DNA of 64,000 bases from Phycisphaerales bacterium (GCA_016741915.1 JACVCS010000006.1:1-64000), one strand, 5' to 3'. Shown: positions 17,241 through 26,295, counted from the stretch's first letter. The notes: generated by a model not told the origin, from the letters alone. Numbers and translations: made by a program.

Positions 17241-18680
17241 GTGACCACCTCCCGCCTTGAGATCAACCTCGCCGCCATCGACCACAACGTCGCCCTGATC
17301 CGCAAGGCCACCGCCTCCACGCACCCCTCCAAGGTCCAGCTCTGCGCCATCATCAAGCAAGACGCCTACGGCCTCGGTGCCGCCCGCATAGCCCGCCGCC
17401 TCGATTCCCTGGGCGTTGACCTCCTGGCCGTGTACTGCCTCAGCGAGGCCCGCGCCCTCGCCGAGACGCCCATCCGCACGCCCATCATGGTCCTCATGCC
17501 CGTCGAGGGGATCGAACGCAACGACCCGCTCTACCGCCTCCTCACCGCCCAGCGCCTCCACCTCACCCTCCACAGCGAACGCCAAGCCAACGCCCTCATC
17601 GCCTGCGGCAACGCCCTGGGCATGAGCTTCCCCGTCCACATTCAAGTCGACACCGGCATGTCCCGCGGCGGCTGCCTCCCCGACGAAGCCGAACGCCTCG
17701 TCAAGCTCGCCACCACCAACCCACGCTTCCGCCTCGCGGGGCTCAGCACCCACTTCTCCAGCCCGGGCAGCGATCCGTCATTCACCCGCGAGCAGGCCCG
17801 CCTCTTCCGCTCGTGGATCCAGCAGATCAAGCCCCTGCTCAGCGCCGCCGTCGCCAAGGGCCAGGCCCCCTGCGTCGTCCACGCCGCCAACACCGCCGCC
17901 ACCTTCCGCTCATCATCCCTGCACGCCACCATGGTCCGCGTTGGTCAGGGCCTTCTCGGCTACGGCGAAGACGCCTTCACCGACCTGAACGTCCCCGCCG
18001 CCGCCGGGGTCAGCGCCGCAAACCCCGATCACGAAGGTGAAAGCTGGGCTTCAGGGGGCCCCGAGTTCGCTCAAGCCCTCCGCTCCCTCCGCCCCTGCGC
18101 CCGCCTGCTCAGCCGGATCGTCCACATCCACGAGATCCCCGAAGGCTGGCCCGTCGGCTACAACCGCACCTGGCACTCCAAGCGTCCCTCCCGCATCGGC
18201 ATCATCCCCGTCGGTTACGCCGACGGCTACCCCCTCGCCCTCAGCGGCCAGTCCCAAGTCCGCCTGACCAACCTCGCCTGGGACCGCCCCCGCACCCTCG
18301 AACCCCTCGCCGCCTATGGGCAAGACCCCGCCCCCGCCGTCTGGGCGCCCCTCGTCGGCCGCGTCAGCATGGACCAGATCACCGTCGACCTCACCGACGC
18401 CCCCGAGGCCTACGCCTCCGTCGGCTGCGAAGTCGAAGTCATCGGCTCCACCCCCGACATGCCCAACCACCTCAGCAACCTCGCCGCCCAAGCCGGCACC
18501 ATCACCCACGAACTCCTATGCCGCCTGGGCCTCGTCTCGGAGCGCCATTACCTTTTCAGCGATGAGGGCCAGAGTGTCCAACCAACCACCGCAGGGGGTG
18601 TGAGCGCCAGCGTCTCCACCGCCCGAACCCACCGCGCAGGCCAAGCCCCCCTCATCCCCGCCAGCCCCCTGAACCACTAA
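17241..18680 (+). CDS. alr: Alanine racemase
   Basis: PLP enzyme making D-alanine for peptidoglycan. The N-terminal barrel begins RLEINLAAIDHN. The PLP lysine lies in AIIKQDAYGLG, where QD replaces the more usual AN. HIQVDTGMSRGG, HAANTAATF and MVRVGQGLLGY follow. The C-terminal domain has IPVGYADGYP with the second catalytic Tyr and VGRVSMDQITVDL. At 479 aa it is about 100 residues longer than usual because of an insert near residue 255, another in the C-terminal domain and a 45-residue tail. The GTG start is fixed by GGAG at 17231-17234. An alr gene at this point is consistent with a planctomycete that makes peptidoglycan. Confidence 0.94.
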   Translation: MTTSRLEINLAAIDHNVALIRKATASTHPSKVQLCAIIKQDAYGLGAARIARRLDSLGVDLLAVYCLSEARALAETPIRTPIMVLMPVEGIERNDPLYRLLTAQRLHLTLHSERQANALIACGNALGMSFPVHIQVDTGMSRGGCLPDEAERLVKLATTNPRFRLAGLSTHFSSPGSDPSFTREQARLFRSWIQQIKPLLSAAVAKGQAPCVVHAANTAATFRSSSLHATMVRVGQGLLGYGEDAFTDLNVPAAAGVSAANPDHEGESWASGGPEFAQALRSLRPCARLLSRIVHIHEIPEGWPVGYNRTWHSKRPSRIGIIPVGYADGYPLALSGQSQVRLTNLAWDRPRTLEPLAAYGQDPAPAVWAPLVGRVSMDQITVDLTDAPEAYASVGCEVEVIGSTPDMPNHLSNLAAQAGTITHELLCRLGLVSERHYLFSDEGQSVQPTTAGGVSASVSTARTHRAGQAPLIPASPLNH

Positions 18681-18682
18681 TC

Positions 18683-18726
18683 CCCCGATCCTCCGATCCC
18701 TTGGTCCCCCGATCCCTCGATCCCTT
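18683..18726. repeat. Octamer tandem repeat, reverse-complement form of the array at 4.4 kb
   Basis: Five units of the CYYCGATC type (one reads CCTTGGTC) fill almost the whole gap between the stop of alr and the stop of the convergent aminopeptidase gene. The unit is the reverse complement of GGATCRAG, found at 4366-4421 in the same kind of convergent gap. Confidence 0.8.
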
Positions 18727-18732
18727 CCCCCG

Positions 18733-19986
18733 TCACAACACGTACTTCCGCTCCTCGTACATCTTGTCGAGCCGAGCCAGGAACCCCTCTCCCCCGGGCA
18801 GCCTTTCACCCAACGCCACCAGCAGGTCCACCATTCCCAGGTAGTCCTCGCTGTGGATGAACTCGCGCGCGCACCGCGCCGGGCCGTGGGCCTTCTCGTC
18901 GTACCGCCCCTCCTGAACCTCCGTCAAGAACGGCATGTTGTGGTAGTTCCCCAGCGGCAGGCAAATGCACGTCGCCTCGTACCCGTGCGAGCAGAAGACC
19001 GACGCCTCGCACGCACCGCCCGCCATGAGCTTCCGCTGCCACGGCCGCTTCCTGCTGACGTTCGTCGGGTCCGACGCCCGCGCCGTCGCCGGCCCGTTGA
19101 AGACCTCTTCCGCCCGCTGCGCACACGCCGACGTCAGCCAGGGCGTGAACACACTGATCCGATCCCCCACCCGCACGATCGGCCCGCCGCCGATCGGAGA
19201 ATCCGCAAACGCCCGCGAGTTCTCCAGCGCCAGCAGCCGCGAGCCCTTGGGGATCGTCCCCAGCTTGCACGCGGCGATGGCCCCGACGAATCCGATCTCT
19301 TCCGCGCGCGTAAAGAGCAACCGAACGTCGCCGGTTTTCTTGCCGCTGGCGCGGAGTTTCAGCACCCCGTCCATCGCGCACAGCGCCGCCGCGAGCGCCG
19401 CAAGGTCATCGCACGCCGGCGCGTGCAGCACGCCGTCGATGATCTCACTGTCAGGCATCTCCCACCGCCCGATATCGCCGACGTTCAGCCCCTTGCCGCT
19501 CTGCCCGTCGAGCAGTTCTGCGAGGTAGTGCTTTCCGGCGGGGCTGGTCTGCCCCGCTTCGCCGATGAGCCGAGCGCGGACCTGACGATCACCCTGCGTC
19601 AGCAGCACGATCGGCGCGTTGACAAAGAACAGATCGTGCACCCCTCCGCGGAACGAAACCTCCACAGTCCCGGGCCCGATGAGCCGCTCGATCACAAACG
19701 CCGGGTGATCCAGGTGCGCGGTGATCAGCAGTGGGGCGGTGCCGTCCTGCGCACCGTCAATGCTCACGAGCATGTTCCCCGCCGCGTCGGTGCTCAGCTT
19801 CAGTTCAGGCCGAGCCGCGATCCACGCCTCAAGCTCGCGCACCACGCGCTGCTCGCGCCCCGCGGCCGTGGGGACGTTCGTGATCCGCACGAGCGTGCGC
19901 AGTTCCTCCTGCCGAGGATGCGCAGAGGCCGCACCATTCACGCTTGCGCCGCTGACGTGTGTCACACTGCCGGGGATCGTGCTCAT
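18733..19986 (-). CDS. M42-type metallo-aminopeptidase
   Basis: A 417-aa cytoplasmic di-metal peptidase of the M42/M28/M20 fold. LLITAHLDHPAF carries the HxD metal pair, ACDDLAALAAAL the bridging Asp, FTRAEEIGFVGA the catalytic Glu pair and LLALENSRAF the next ligand region; GNYHNM near the end supplies the last His. This order matches M42 enzymes (DppA/FrvX/tetrahedral aminopeptidase), and the inserted FRGGVHDLFFVNAPIVLL stretch would be the second domain. ATG 19986 is preferred to an extension starting at 20013. It would trim short peptides after proteolysis. It converges with alr and follows ispD in the same direction, separated by a heptad repeat. Confidence 0.85.
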   Translation of the reverse strand: MSTIPGSVTHVSGASVNGAASAHPRQEELRTLVRITNVPTAAGREQRVVRELEAWIAARPELKLSTDAAGNMLVSIDGAQDGTAPLLITAHLDHPAFVIERLIGPGTVEVSFRGGVHDLFFVNAPIVLLTQGDRQVRARLIGEAGQTSPAGKHYLAELLDGQSGKGLNVGDIGRWEMPDSEIIDGVLHAPACDDLAALAAALCAMDGVLKLRASGKKTGDVRLLFTRAEEIGFVGAIAACKLGTIPKGSRLLALENSRAFADSPIGGGPIVRVGDRISVFTPWLTSACAQRAEEVFNGPATARASDPTNVSRKRPWQRKLMAGGACEASVFCSHGYEATCICLPLGNYHNMPFLTEVQEGRYDEKAHGPARCAREFIHSEDYLGMVDLLVALGERLPGGEGFLARLDKMYEERKYVL

Positions 19987-20072
19987 ACCGCAATCATTCA
20001 CACCCCGCCTCAAGGTGGCACGGCTCTTTAGAGCCGTGCAGCGAGATCATCCGCCATGCACCTTTCTCGCAC

Positions 20073-20107
20073 CCTCAGCACTCAGCACTCAGCCCTCAGC
20101 ACTTCTT
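20073..20107. repeat. Heptad tandem repeat (CCTCAGC/ACTCAGC)
   Basis: Four perfect-phase heptads (CCTCAGC, ACTCAGC, ACTCAGC, CCTCAGC) and a decayed fifth lie between the stop of ispD and the start of the aminopeptidase gene. On the minus strand the unit reads GCTGAGT, a rotation of the GTGCTGA unit after the stop at 28797. Confidence 0.8.
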
Positions 20108-20133
20108 CCTTCCCCTCGGCCCTTCCCCGTCCC

Positions 20134-20940
20134 CTAGAACCGCAAATGCGCCGGCTTCTCCTCCGCCGCCTTGAACCCCAGAATCGCACGCACCAACGCC
20201 ATGTCCCCCGCACGCGTGATCTTCAGGTTCGACGAATCACCCGGCACCGTCACCACCCGCTCCCCCAGCCGCTCCACCAACTGCGCATCGTCCGTGCTCT
20301 CCAGATCCTTCTGCCCATACACACGCAGCAGCAGCCCCTTCTCAAAGACCTGCGGCGTCTGCACCGCCACCAACGCCGATCGATCCACCGTCCCCTCCAC
20401 ACCCCGCACCTTGGGCCTTTGGTCGCCCTCCGCGCCGAGAATCGCCGCCAGCGGATCCGCCGCCGATCGCTCCATCTCCGGCCCAACCCGCTTGATCGTG
20501 TCCGCCACCGGCACCGCGGGGATCACCGCCGGAAACTCCTCCGCCGCATCAAAGACGCGCCGGATCAACTCCGCCGACGCGCAAGGCCGCGCGGCATCAT
20601 GCACCGCCACGTGCGTCGCATCGCTGGGCACAAGCGCCAGCGCGTTCCGCACCGTCTCGTACCGATGGTTCTTCCCACCCTTGCAGAGCTTCACGCCATA
20701 GATCGCCAGTTTGTCACCATGGCGAAGCTTGAACGCCGCGAAGGCCTCATCATCCGCCGGCCCAGCAACGACGATCGACCGAACCTCGGGCACGTTGGTG
20801 AACAGCTCCACGGTTCTCTGGAGCACAGGCCGCCCGCCCAAATCCTCGTCCAGTTTCGACCGTTCAACACCCATCCCGGCGCTGTACCGCTGAGAAGCTC
20901 CAGCCGCGGGAATGATCACGCAAACCGACAGTGCTGCCAT
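20134..20940 (-). CDS. ispD: 2-C-methyl-D-erythritol 4-phosphate cytidylyltransferase
   Basis: Joins CTP and MEP to give CDP-methylerythritol, the third step of the MEP pathway. VCVIIPAAGASQR is the nucleotide-binding loop, though the usual GxGxR is replaced by GASQRYSAG. HRYETVRNAL, VAVHDAARPC and ALVAVQTPQVF match the family, and NLKITRAGDM is the standard end motif. The 268-aa length exceeds the usual 230-240 because of an acidic insert around RSAADPLAAILGAEGDQRP. ATG 20938-20940 gives the right N-terminus; the upstream open extension to 21093 lacks similarity. Confidence 0.92.
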   Translation of the reverse strand: MAALSVCVIIPAAGASQRYSAGMGVERSKLDEDLGGRPVLQRTVELFTNVPEVRSIVVAGPADDEAFAAFKLRHGDKLAIYGVKLCKGGKNHRYETVRNALALVPSDATHVAVHDAARPCASAELIRRVFDAAEEFPAVIPAVPVADTIKRVGPEMERSAADPLAAILGAEGDQRPKVRGVEGTVDRSALVAVQTPQVFEKGLLLRVYGQKDLESTDDAQLVERLGERVVTVPGDSSNLKITRAGDMALVRAILGFKAAEEKPAHLRF

Positions 20941-21443
20941 AGACCCGATCGTACCGAACAGCCCATCCACGCACCCGCAGCAAACGACTCGAAAGTGCCT
21001 TACCCACTTTGACATAAACCGCCCATCTTCACAGCCCATCAAGAGCCAAACCGTCAGATCAAAAAACCGAGCCTCCAAGGCTAGTTTTGTCACCGATTTG
21101 CACTTGTCCTGGTAGGGGCATCAGGAGTTTCCCTCCCCTCCCCGTTCCGTGCGATCTGTGTGCTTCGTGTAAAACTCGCCCGGCCTGGCCAACCTTGTGC
21201 GCAAGAACAGCGAATCTGGCCGGCTCGTGGTGGATTCTTTTGGCCCTCGGGTTAGCCTATGAAGCCGGTCCCTAAGGGCCAACCGTCGGTTGAAGGTCCC
21301 CCAACGCTGCTTTTTCGGTCGTCGAAGCGACCAAGCTGGCTATCGGGCGGTCTCTACCAACGGCTAGTGTGTGGTCTTTGCGCCACGTTTGTTGATTGTT
21401 TGATCTGGTCTGCACCCATCGTTTTTCCTTTAGGAGATTGAAG
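20941..21443. other. Intergenic region, divergent ispD and dockerin gene
   Basis: About 500 bases with no supported gene. It must hold both promoters. AGGAG at 21432-21436 is the ribosome binding site of the plus-strand gene. A T-rich stretch lies just before it. No strong hairpin or promoter pair can be called by eye. Confidence 0.5.
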
Positions 21444-23570
21444 ATGAAGATCGCGTCCCTTCTCGCTGTGGTCGGTCTCGCCTGTACCGCTGGTTCCGCT
21501 TCCGCGCAGCTCAGCTACACCGGCACCTCGCTCGGGCAGAACTTCGACACCCTTTCGTCCTCCGCCTGGACGAACAACACCACCCTCCCGGGTTGGTTCC
21601 TCTTCCGCCAGCCCTCCCCGGGCACCGCCATCACCAGCATCAGCATCACCGCCGCCTCCGCCACCGGCTCGTTCTACGCCTTCGGCACCACCGATCGCGC
21701 TCTCGGCGGCGTCGGCTCCGGCGGCGCCTACTTCGGCAGCCCCGCCAACAACGCCGTCGCCGGCTGGATCGCCGTCGGCATCACCAACAACTCCGGTCAG
21801 AATCAGTCCTCCTTCACCATCGGCTTCGACGGCGAGCAGTGGCGCAACGCCGGTGCAACCGCCCCCGCGACCTCCGTCGCGCAGACCATGGTTCTCGAGT
21901 ACGGCTTCGGCGCGTCCTTCGACACCGTGACCACCTGGACCGCCCCCGGCGGCAACTTCGATTGGTCCACCCCGGTCTTCGGCACCAGCACCGCCGCCGC
22001 CGTTGACGGCAACGCCGCCGGCCTCGTCGCCGGTCGCGGCGGCACCATCACCGACAACTGGGCCCCCGGCACCACGCTGTGGATCCGCTGGGTCGAGCGC
22101 AACGATACCGGCAACGACCACGCCATCGGCATCGACAACTTCACCTTCTCCTCCGGTCCCGCGGCCAACCTCGTCCCCAACGTCACCAAGGACGTCGCCA
22201 ACCCCGCGAACCAGACCGCCCTCCCCGCCAACATCCCCTTCGTGATCTCCAACGTCCAGAACATCGGCACCGGCGCGACCTCCACCGCCACCATCACCGC
22301 CGACTTCCCCAACACCCTGACCTACAACGCCGGCGCGTCGACCCTCCCCTCGGGCGTCACCGCGGTCTTCAACCCTCCGACCCTCACCATCAGCCTGCCG
22401 ACGCTCAACGCCGGTCAGTCGCTGGGCTCCAACATCACCATCGTGATGACCTCCGCTACCACCGAGTTCCCCGCTGAGTTCCCCCTCGTGACCAACTGGC
22501 TCAGCACCGTCGGCGGCGACTCCGACTCCACCACCGCCATCGTCGCGGTTCCCCCGCCCACCGGCACCCTGGCGCCCGTGAGCTACACCGGCTCGAACAT
22601 CTCCCAGGACTTCCAGACCATGGTCGCCGCGGTTGCGACCTCCCCCTTCTCCAACACCACCGGTACCTCCGCCGCCGTCCCCGGCACCGCGATGACCGGC
22701 TGGGCCGTCAGCCGCTTCACCGGTTCCGCCACCACCGCCCTGCCCTACTTCAACGCCCTCCCCACCCCGCTCAACCCCTCGGGTGCGGCCAGCGGCGGCA
22801 TCTACCGCGTCTCCAACGCCAGCGACAACCCCTCCAACGTCGCCATCGGCACCCTCGCCTCGGGCTCCAACTCCCCCGCCTTCGGCGTCGCCATCAAGAA
22901 CGACTCCGCCAGCACCCTGACCTCCTTCACGGTTTCCTTTGACGGCATCGCTTTCCGTCAGAGCACCACCATCGATAACAAGCTCGACTTCTCCTACTGC
23001 ATCTCCACCGACAACACCTCCACCATCAACAACTTCCTCTCCAACACCGTCACCGCCACCGACGTCGATACCCTCGACGTCCTCGGCGACCCCTTCGTCA
23101 CCACCCAGGCGGACATCAACCCGCCCACCAAGACCGCCTACACCGCGACGGTCAGCAACGTCAGCATCCCCGCCGGCGCGACCCTCTTCCTCCGTTGGCG
23201 TGACGTCAACGACGCCGGCAACGACGCCGGTCTCGGCATCGACAACTTCACCTTCTCCGCCTCCTCGGGCGGCGGCGTCGCGGGTTGCAACCCCGCCGAC
23301 ATCGCCTGCGATACGGGTGATCCGCTGGTGAGCAACCCCGGCTGCACCAACAGCACCACCGGCCCGAACGAAGGCGACTACAACGCCTTCTTCGCGGCCG
23401 ACGGGTTCTTCTTCCAGGCCGGCCAGGGCTTGGCGGGCGTCGGCGGGTTCTGCGACATCGCCTGCGACAACGGCGACCCGCTCAGCCAGAACCCCGGTTG
23501 CACCAACAACGGTGTCAACGAGGGTGACTACAACTGCTTCTTCAACAACCTCTTCCTCCCCTGCGTCTGA
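21444..23570 (+). CDS. Exported protein with two related beta-rich domains and GC-type dockerin tail
   Basis: A 708-aa secreted protein. Signal peptide 1-22 (ending GSASAQ). Residues about 23-230 and 400-600 are two copies of one domain: both begin SYTG with S-Q-x-F following, both hold a G-W-x-x-S/F-R segment and a VGITNNSGQ/VAIKNDSAS-like strand, and both end GIDNFTFS. Between them lies a CARDB/DUF11-like segment starting NLVPNVTKDV. The dockerin tail is standard: CNPADIACDTG, PGCTN, NEGDYNAFF, CDIACDNG, PGCTNNGVNEGDYNCFF, ending LPCV. AGGAG seven bases before ATG 21444 fixes the start. The protein is Thr/Ser/Ala-rich and likely surface-bound. Its function is unknown. Confidence 0.85.
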   Translation: MKIASLLAVVGLACTAGSASAQLSYTGTSLGQNFDTLSSSAWTNNTTLPGWFLFRQPSPGTAITSISITAASATGSFYAFGTTDRALGGVGSGGAYFGSPANNAVAGWIAVGITNNSGQNQSSFTIGFDGEQWRNAGATAPATSVAQTMVLEYGFGASFDTVTTWTAPGGNFDWSTPVFGTSTAAAVDGNAAGLVAGRGGTITDNWAPGTTLWIRWVERNDTGNDHAIGIDNFTFSSGPAANLVPNVTKDVANPANQTALPANIPFVISNVQNIGTGATSTATITADFPNTLTYNAGASTLPSGVTAVFNPPTLTISLPTLNAGQSLGSNITIVMTSATTEFPAEFPLVTNWLSTVGGDSDSTTAIVAVPPPTGTLAPVSYTGSNISQDFQTMVAAVATSPFSNTTGTSAAVPGTAMTGWAVSRFTGSATTALPYFNALPTPLNPSGAASGGIYRVSNASDNPSNVAIGTLASGSNSPAFGVAIKNDSASTLTSFTVSFDGIAFRQSTTIDNKLDFSYCISTDNTSTINNFLSNTVTATDVDTLDVLGDPFVTTQADINPPTKTAYTATVSNVSIPAGATLFLRWRDVNDAGNDAGLGIDNFTFSASSGGGVAGCNPADIACDTGDPLVSNPGCTNSTTGPNEGDYNAFFAADGFFFQAGQGLAGVGGFCDIACDNGDPLSQNPGCTNNGVNEGDYNCFFNNLFLPCV

Positions 23571-23691
23571 TGCGGGAAGAAGGGCCGAGGGATGAGGGCT
23601 GAGGGCCGAGGGTGAAAACCTGAAGCCGAAAGCCTGAACCCCGAGATTCTGAAAAGCACAAAGCCCCGGATCGAAAGGTCCGGGGCTTTTT
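23571..23691 (+). repeat. Dockerin-gene 3' cassette, copy 1 (heptad spacer plus terminator)
   Basis: Right after the stop codon comes a tract of GGGNNGA-type heptads (23582-23616). CCTGAA-type heptads follow, then ATTCTGAAAAGCAC and the conserved terminator. Copies follow the genes ending at 26131, 36411, 38473, 43358, 56146 and 58737, in both orientations. The rest of the gap to 23968 holds the next gene's promoter and GAGGAG binding site. Confidence 0.9.
23660..23691 (+). terminator. Conserved cassette terminator, copy 1
   Basis: An 11-bp perfect stem, AAAGCCCCGGA with TCCGGGGCTTT, closes an 8-base loop TCGAAAGG and is followed by five T. The same stem and loop recur after six other dockerin genes. 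Confidence 0.92.
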
Positions 23692-23968
23692 GTTTGTTCT
23701 CGCGGCACAGGCGTGCGTTCATCGCCGTGATTCGTGCGAGCGTGCGTGCGATCTCCTGTTTCGCGTGCGGAGTGAGAACACCTGTTCGTTCTTGAACTGT
23801 CGTCAAAGGAATGATCAGCGAAATACCTCTGCTCCGGCGCGGGTTTGTGCCAGATTGGCCGATTGTGCGGACATTCGTGTGGATCAACAACGACTCGCGC
23901 CTTTGGGCTGGTCTGTCTGACCCGCCCGCGCGCGGTCTCGTGGTCTGATCATTTCTGAGGAGAAGTTC

Positions 23969-26131
23969 ATGAAGATGCAGTTGTATCGACTCGCGGTGTT
24001 GGCCGGTGGGCTGGTTTGTTGCAGTGCGGCGAGCGCACAGTGGGTGCCTTCGGGCAGCCCGTTCGCGGGGCCTTACACCGTCGTCGGAACGGGCGGGTTC
24101 TTCCAGTCGATCAATCTGGGCGGCGAGTCGGCACCCGCCGGTTCGTACTGGCGCGCGAATGTCACCGCGCTGTGGTCCGGTGCGCCGGGTTCGACGACTT
24201 CGCTGTGGCAGAACGACTCAAAGATGTCACTGACCAATGCGCCGGTGAACGGCGTGGCGGCCGTGCCTTCGGGCGTCACGGTGCATTTCGGCACCACCAC
24301 CGGCACCGCGCCCACCACGGGCGTGAACTCCAACACCACCGGAACGATCCGTTACGACAACATCAACCTCGTCCCGACCTTTGTCGCGGGCAACCCGCTA
24401 CACATGGCCTTCCGCACCAGCTTCACCAGCGGCGGCAACTTCACCTGGTCCAACATCACCGTCTCGCTGACGCCCACGCCCCCCGCACCCGTGAATGAAA
24501 CCTGCGCCACCGCGATCGATGTCTCAGCGGGTGCAAACGCAGCGCTCACAGGCCCGTTCACGAACTTCATCCCCCCCGCACAAGAGATCGGCGGCGCGAA
24601 TCCCTCCACGATTGCGCCCTCACCTTTCTCGTGTCAGGCGACGGTCAGCCGGGCGACGTGGTACGCCTTCACGCCCTCGGCCTCCGCGGCGTACATCGTC
24701 GGCTCGTGCACCTCCGCGGGCCTCGCCACGCAGAACACCATGGTCAACAACGTCGTGGCGCTCTTCGACGGCACCAACGGCTGCGCTTCGCTCTCCTCGC
24801 TGGCCTGCACCACCACCACCTGCTCCGGCGGCGTTCAGAGCTCGAACATCAATCTCAACGCGGGCACCACGTACTACATCGCACTGGCGCGCACGGGCAC
24901 AACCGCCCTCGCCGCCACCGAACTCAAGTCCCAGATCTTCATCTCCCGCGCTGATCAGGCCATCTGCGGCGCGAACGTCGAGACCGAACCCAACGACACC
25001 GCCGCAACCGCCAACAGCTTCACGCTGAACCTCGGCGACACAATCTGCGGCACCAGCACCGGCTCGGGCACTTCCGGCGGCGGGCTCACCTCCGGCGACA
25101 CCTTCCGCATCAAAACCGCCGCTCACCCCGGCATCCGCCGAAACCGCATCCGCGTCGCTTCGTCCCTCGCCGGGCACACGCTGATTATCCGCGGGCTCTC
25201 ACAGAGCGCTGGCGTCATCGGTACCAGTGAATCCGACATCCAGACTTCCAACACCGCCACCGTGCCCACCCGCATGGTCCAGTGGTACACCCTGGGCAAC
25301 AGCCCCGACGCCAACGACCGCTCGATCAACCTGCGCGTCACGGGCACCACCTCCACCACCGCACAGTACTCGTTGAACTACATCGCCTCAGACGAGATCG
25401 TCCCGACCGATCTCGCACGCACCATCCGCCCCGGCTCGCTGGTCATCACCTCCGTCGGGCAGACCACCACCGACACCGACCTGTGGATCTACGACGCCAA
25501 CCTCAACCCCATCGCCAACTTCGGCAACGACGACGAGCCCGGCACCTCCAGCACGCAATCCCGCCTCACCCGCACCTTCAACGCGGGCACCTATTACATC
25601 GCCATCAGCCGCTTCAACCTCGCCAACAACCAGCCCGCCGCCACCGACGACGACTTCAAGTCCGCCAACGTCTTGCCCTTCCCCGGCACCCTCGTCCGCG
25701 GCGGCACCTTCCCCACACTGCCGCTCAGCCTCAACTTCAAGGTCACCGACAGCGAAGGCGACGTCACCCAGTCGTACACCGTCAACGACGCCTTCGAGGT
25801 CGCGTTCTTCAAGATGACTGTCGCACCGGCCCCGAGCACCGGCGGCTGCAACCCGGCCGACATCGCCTGCGATGACGGCACGCCGCTGGCCGCGGCTCCG
25901 GGCTGCACCAACAGCACCACCGGGCCAAACGAAGGTGACTACAACGCCTTCTTCGCGGCGGATGGGTTCTTCTTCCAGTCGGGTCAGGGCCCCGCCGGCG
26001 TCGGCGGCACCTGCGACATCGCCTGCGACGACGGCACGGCACTCTCCCAGGCCCCCGGTTGCACCAACAACGGTGTCAACGAGGGCGACTACAACTGCTT
26101 CTTCAACAACCTCTTCCTCTCCTGCATCTGA
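23969..26131 (+). CDS. Exported PPC/DVUA0089-like protein with GC-type dockerin tail
   Basis: A 720-aa secreted protein. The signal peptide ends SAASAQ near residue 24. The first mature domain begins QWVPSGSPFAGPYT and is shared with the proteins ending at 36411 and 56146. Next comes a pre-peptidase C-like domain (ETCATAIDV ... ATWYAFTP ... TYYIALARTG), then an ETEPNDTAATA module. That module has a STGSGTSGGGLTSGD turn and a TRTFNAGTYYIAISR end, as in DVUA0089-family PPC domains. The dockerin ends GDYNCFFNNLFLSCI. GAGGAG at 23957-23962 supports ATG 23969. No catalytic domain is seen, so a binding or display role is likely. Confidence 0.85.
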   Translation: MKMQLYRLAVLAGGLVCCSAASAQWVPSGSPFAGPYTVVGTGGFFQSINLGGESAPAGSYWRANVTALWSGAPGSTTSLWQNDSKMSLTNAPVNGVAAVPSGVTVHFGTTTGTAPTTGVNSNTTGTIRYDNINLVPTFVAGNPLHMAFRTSFTSGGNFTWSNITVSLTPTPPAPVNETCATAIDVSAGANAALTGPFTNFIPPAQEIGGANPSTIAPSPFSCQATVSRATWYAFTPSASAAYIVGSCTSAGLATQNTMVNNVVALFDGTNGCASLSSLACTTTTCSGGVQSSNINLNAGTTYYIALARTGTTALAATELKSQIFISRADQAICGANVETEPNDTAATANSFTLNLGDTICGTSTGSGTSGGGLTSGDTFRIKTAAHPGIRRNRIRVASSLAGHTLIIRGLSQSAGVIGTSESDIQTSNTATVPTRMVQWYTLGNSPDANDRSINLRVTGTTSTTAQYSLNYIASDEIVPTDLARTIRPGSLVITSVGQTTTDTDLWIYDANLNPIANFGNDDEPGTSSTQSRLTRTFNAGTYYIAISRFNLANNQPAATDDDFKSANVLPFPGTLVRGGTFPTLPLSLNFKVTDSEGDVTQSYTVNDAFEVAFFKMTVAPAPSTGGCNPADIACDDGTPLAAAPGCTNSTTGPNEGDYNAFFAADGFFFQSGQGPAGVGGTCDIACDDGTALSQAPGCTNNGVNEGDYNCFFNNLFLSCI

Positions 26132-26252
26132 TGCGGGAGGAAGGGCCGAGGGATGAGGGCCGAGGTTTCAGGGTGAAGCCCTGAAGCCAAAGCCCAAAGT
26201 CCTCAGATTCTGAAAAGCATGAAGCCCCGGATCGAAAGGTCCGGGGCTTTTT
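26132..26252 (+). repeat. Dockerin-gene 3' cassette, copy 2
   Basis: GGGCCGA and GGGATGA heptads from 26143 keep 7-base phase to about 26177 and then run into GCCCAAA-type heptads. CAGATTCTGAAAAGCA leads into the shared terminator. The order and most bases match copy 1. Confidence 0.9.
26222..26252. terminator. Conserved cassette terminator, copy 2, between convergent genes
   Basis: AAGCCCCGGA pairs with TCCGGGGCTT around TCGAAAGG, with five T after it. The opposing gene ends at 26296 and has no other terminator, so this stem may serve both. Confidence 0.88.
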
Positions 26253-26295
26253 GTTTGGAGACGTGCGTTTTCGGAGTTCAACGCGGCGACCGTGA

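Noticed and set aside
21354-23708. A 784-codon minus-strand open frame opposite the first plus-strand dockerin gene
   Set aside because: Its translation is a low-complexity Gly/Val/Asp run, while the plus strand has a binding site, signal peptide and dockerin. It is a mirror frame.
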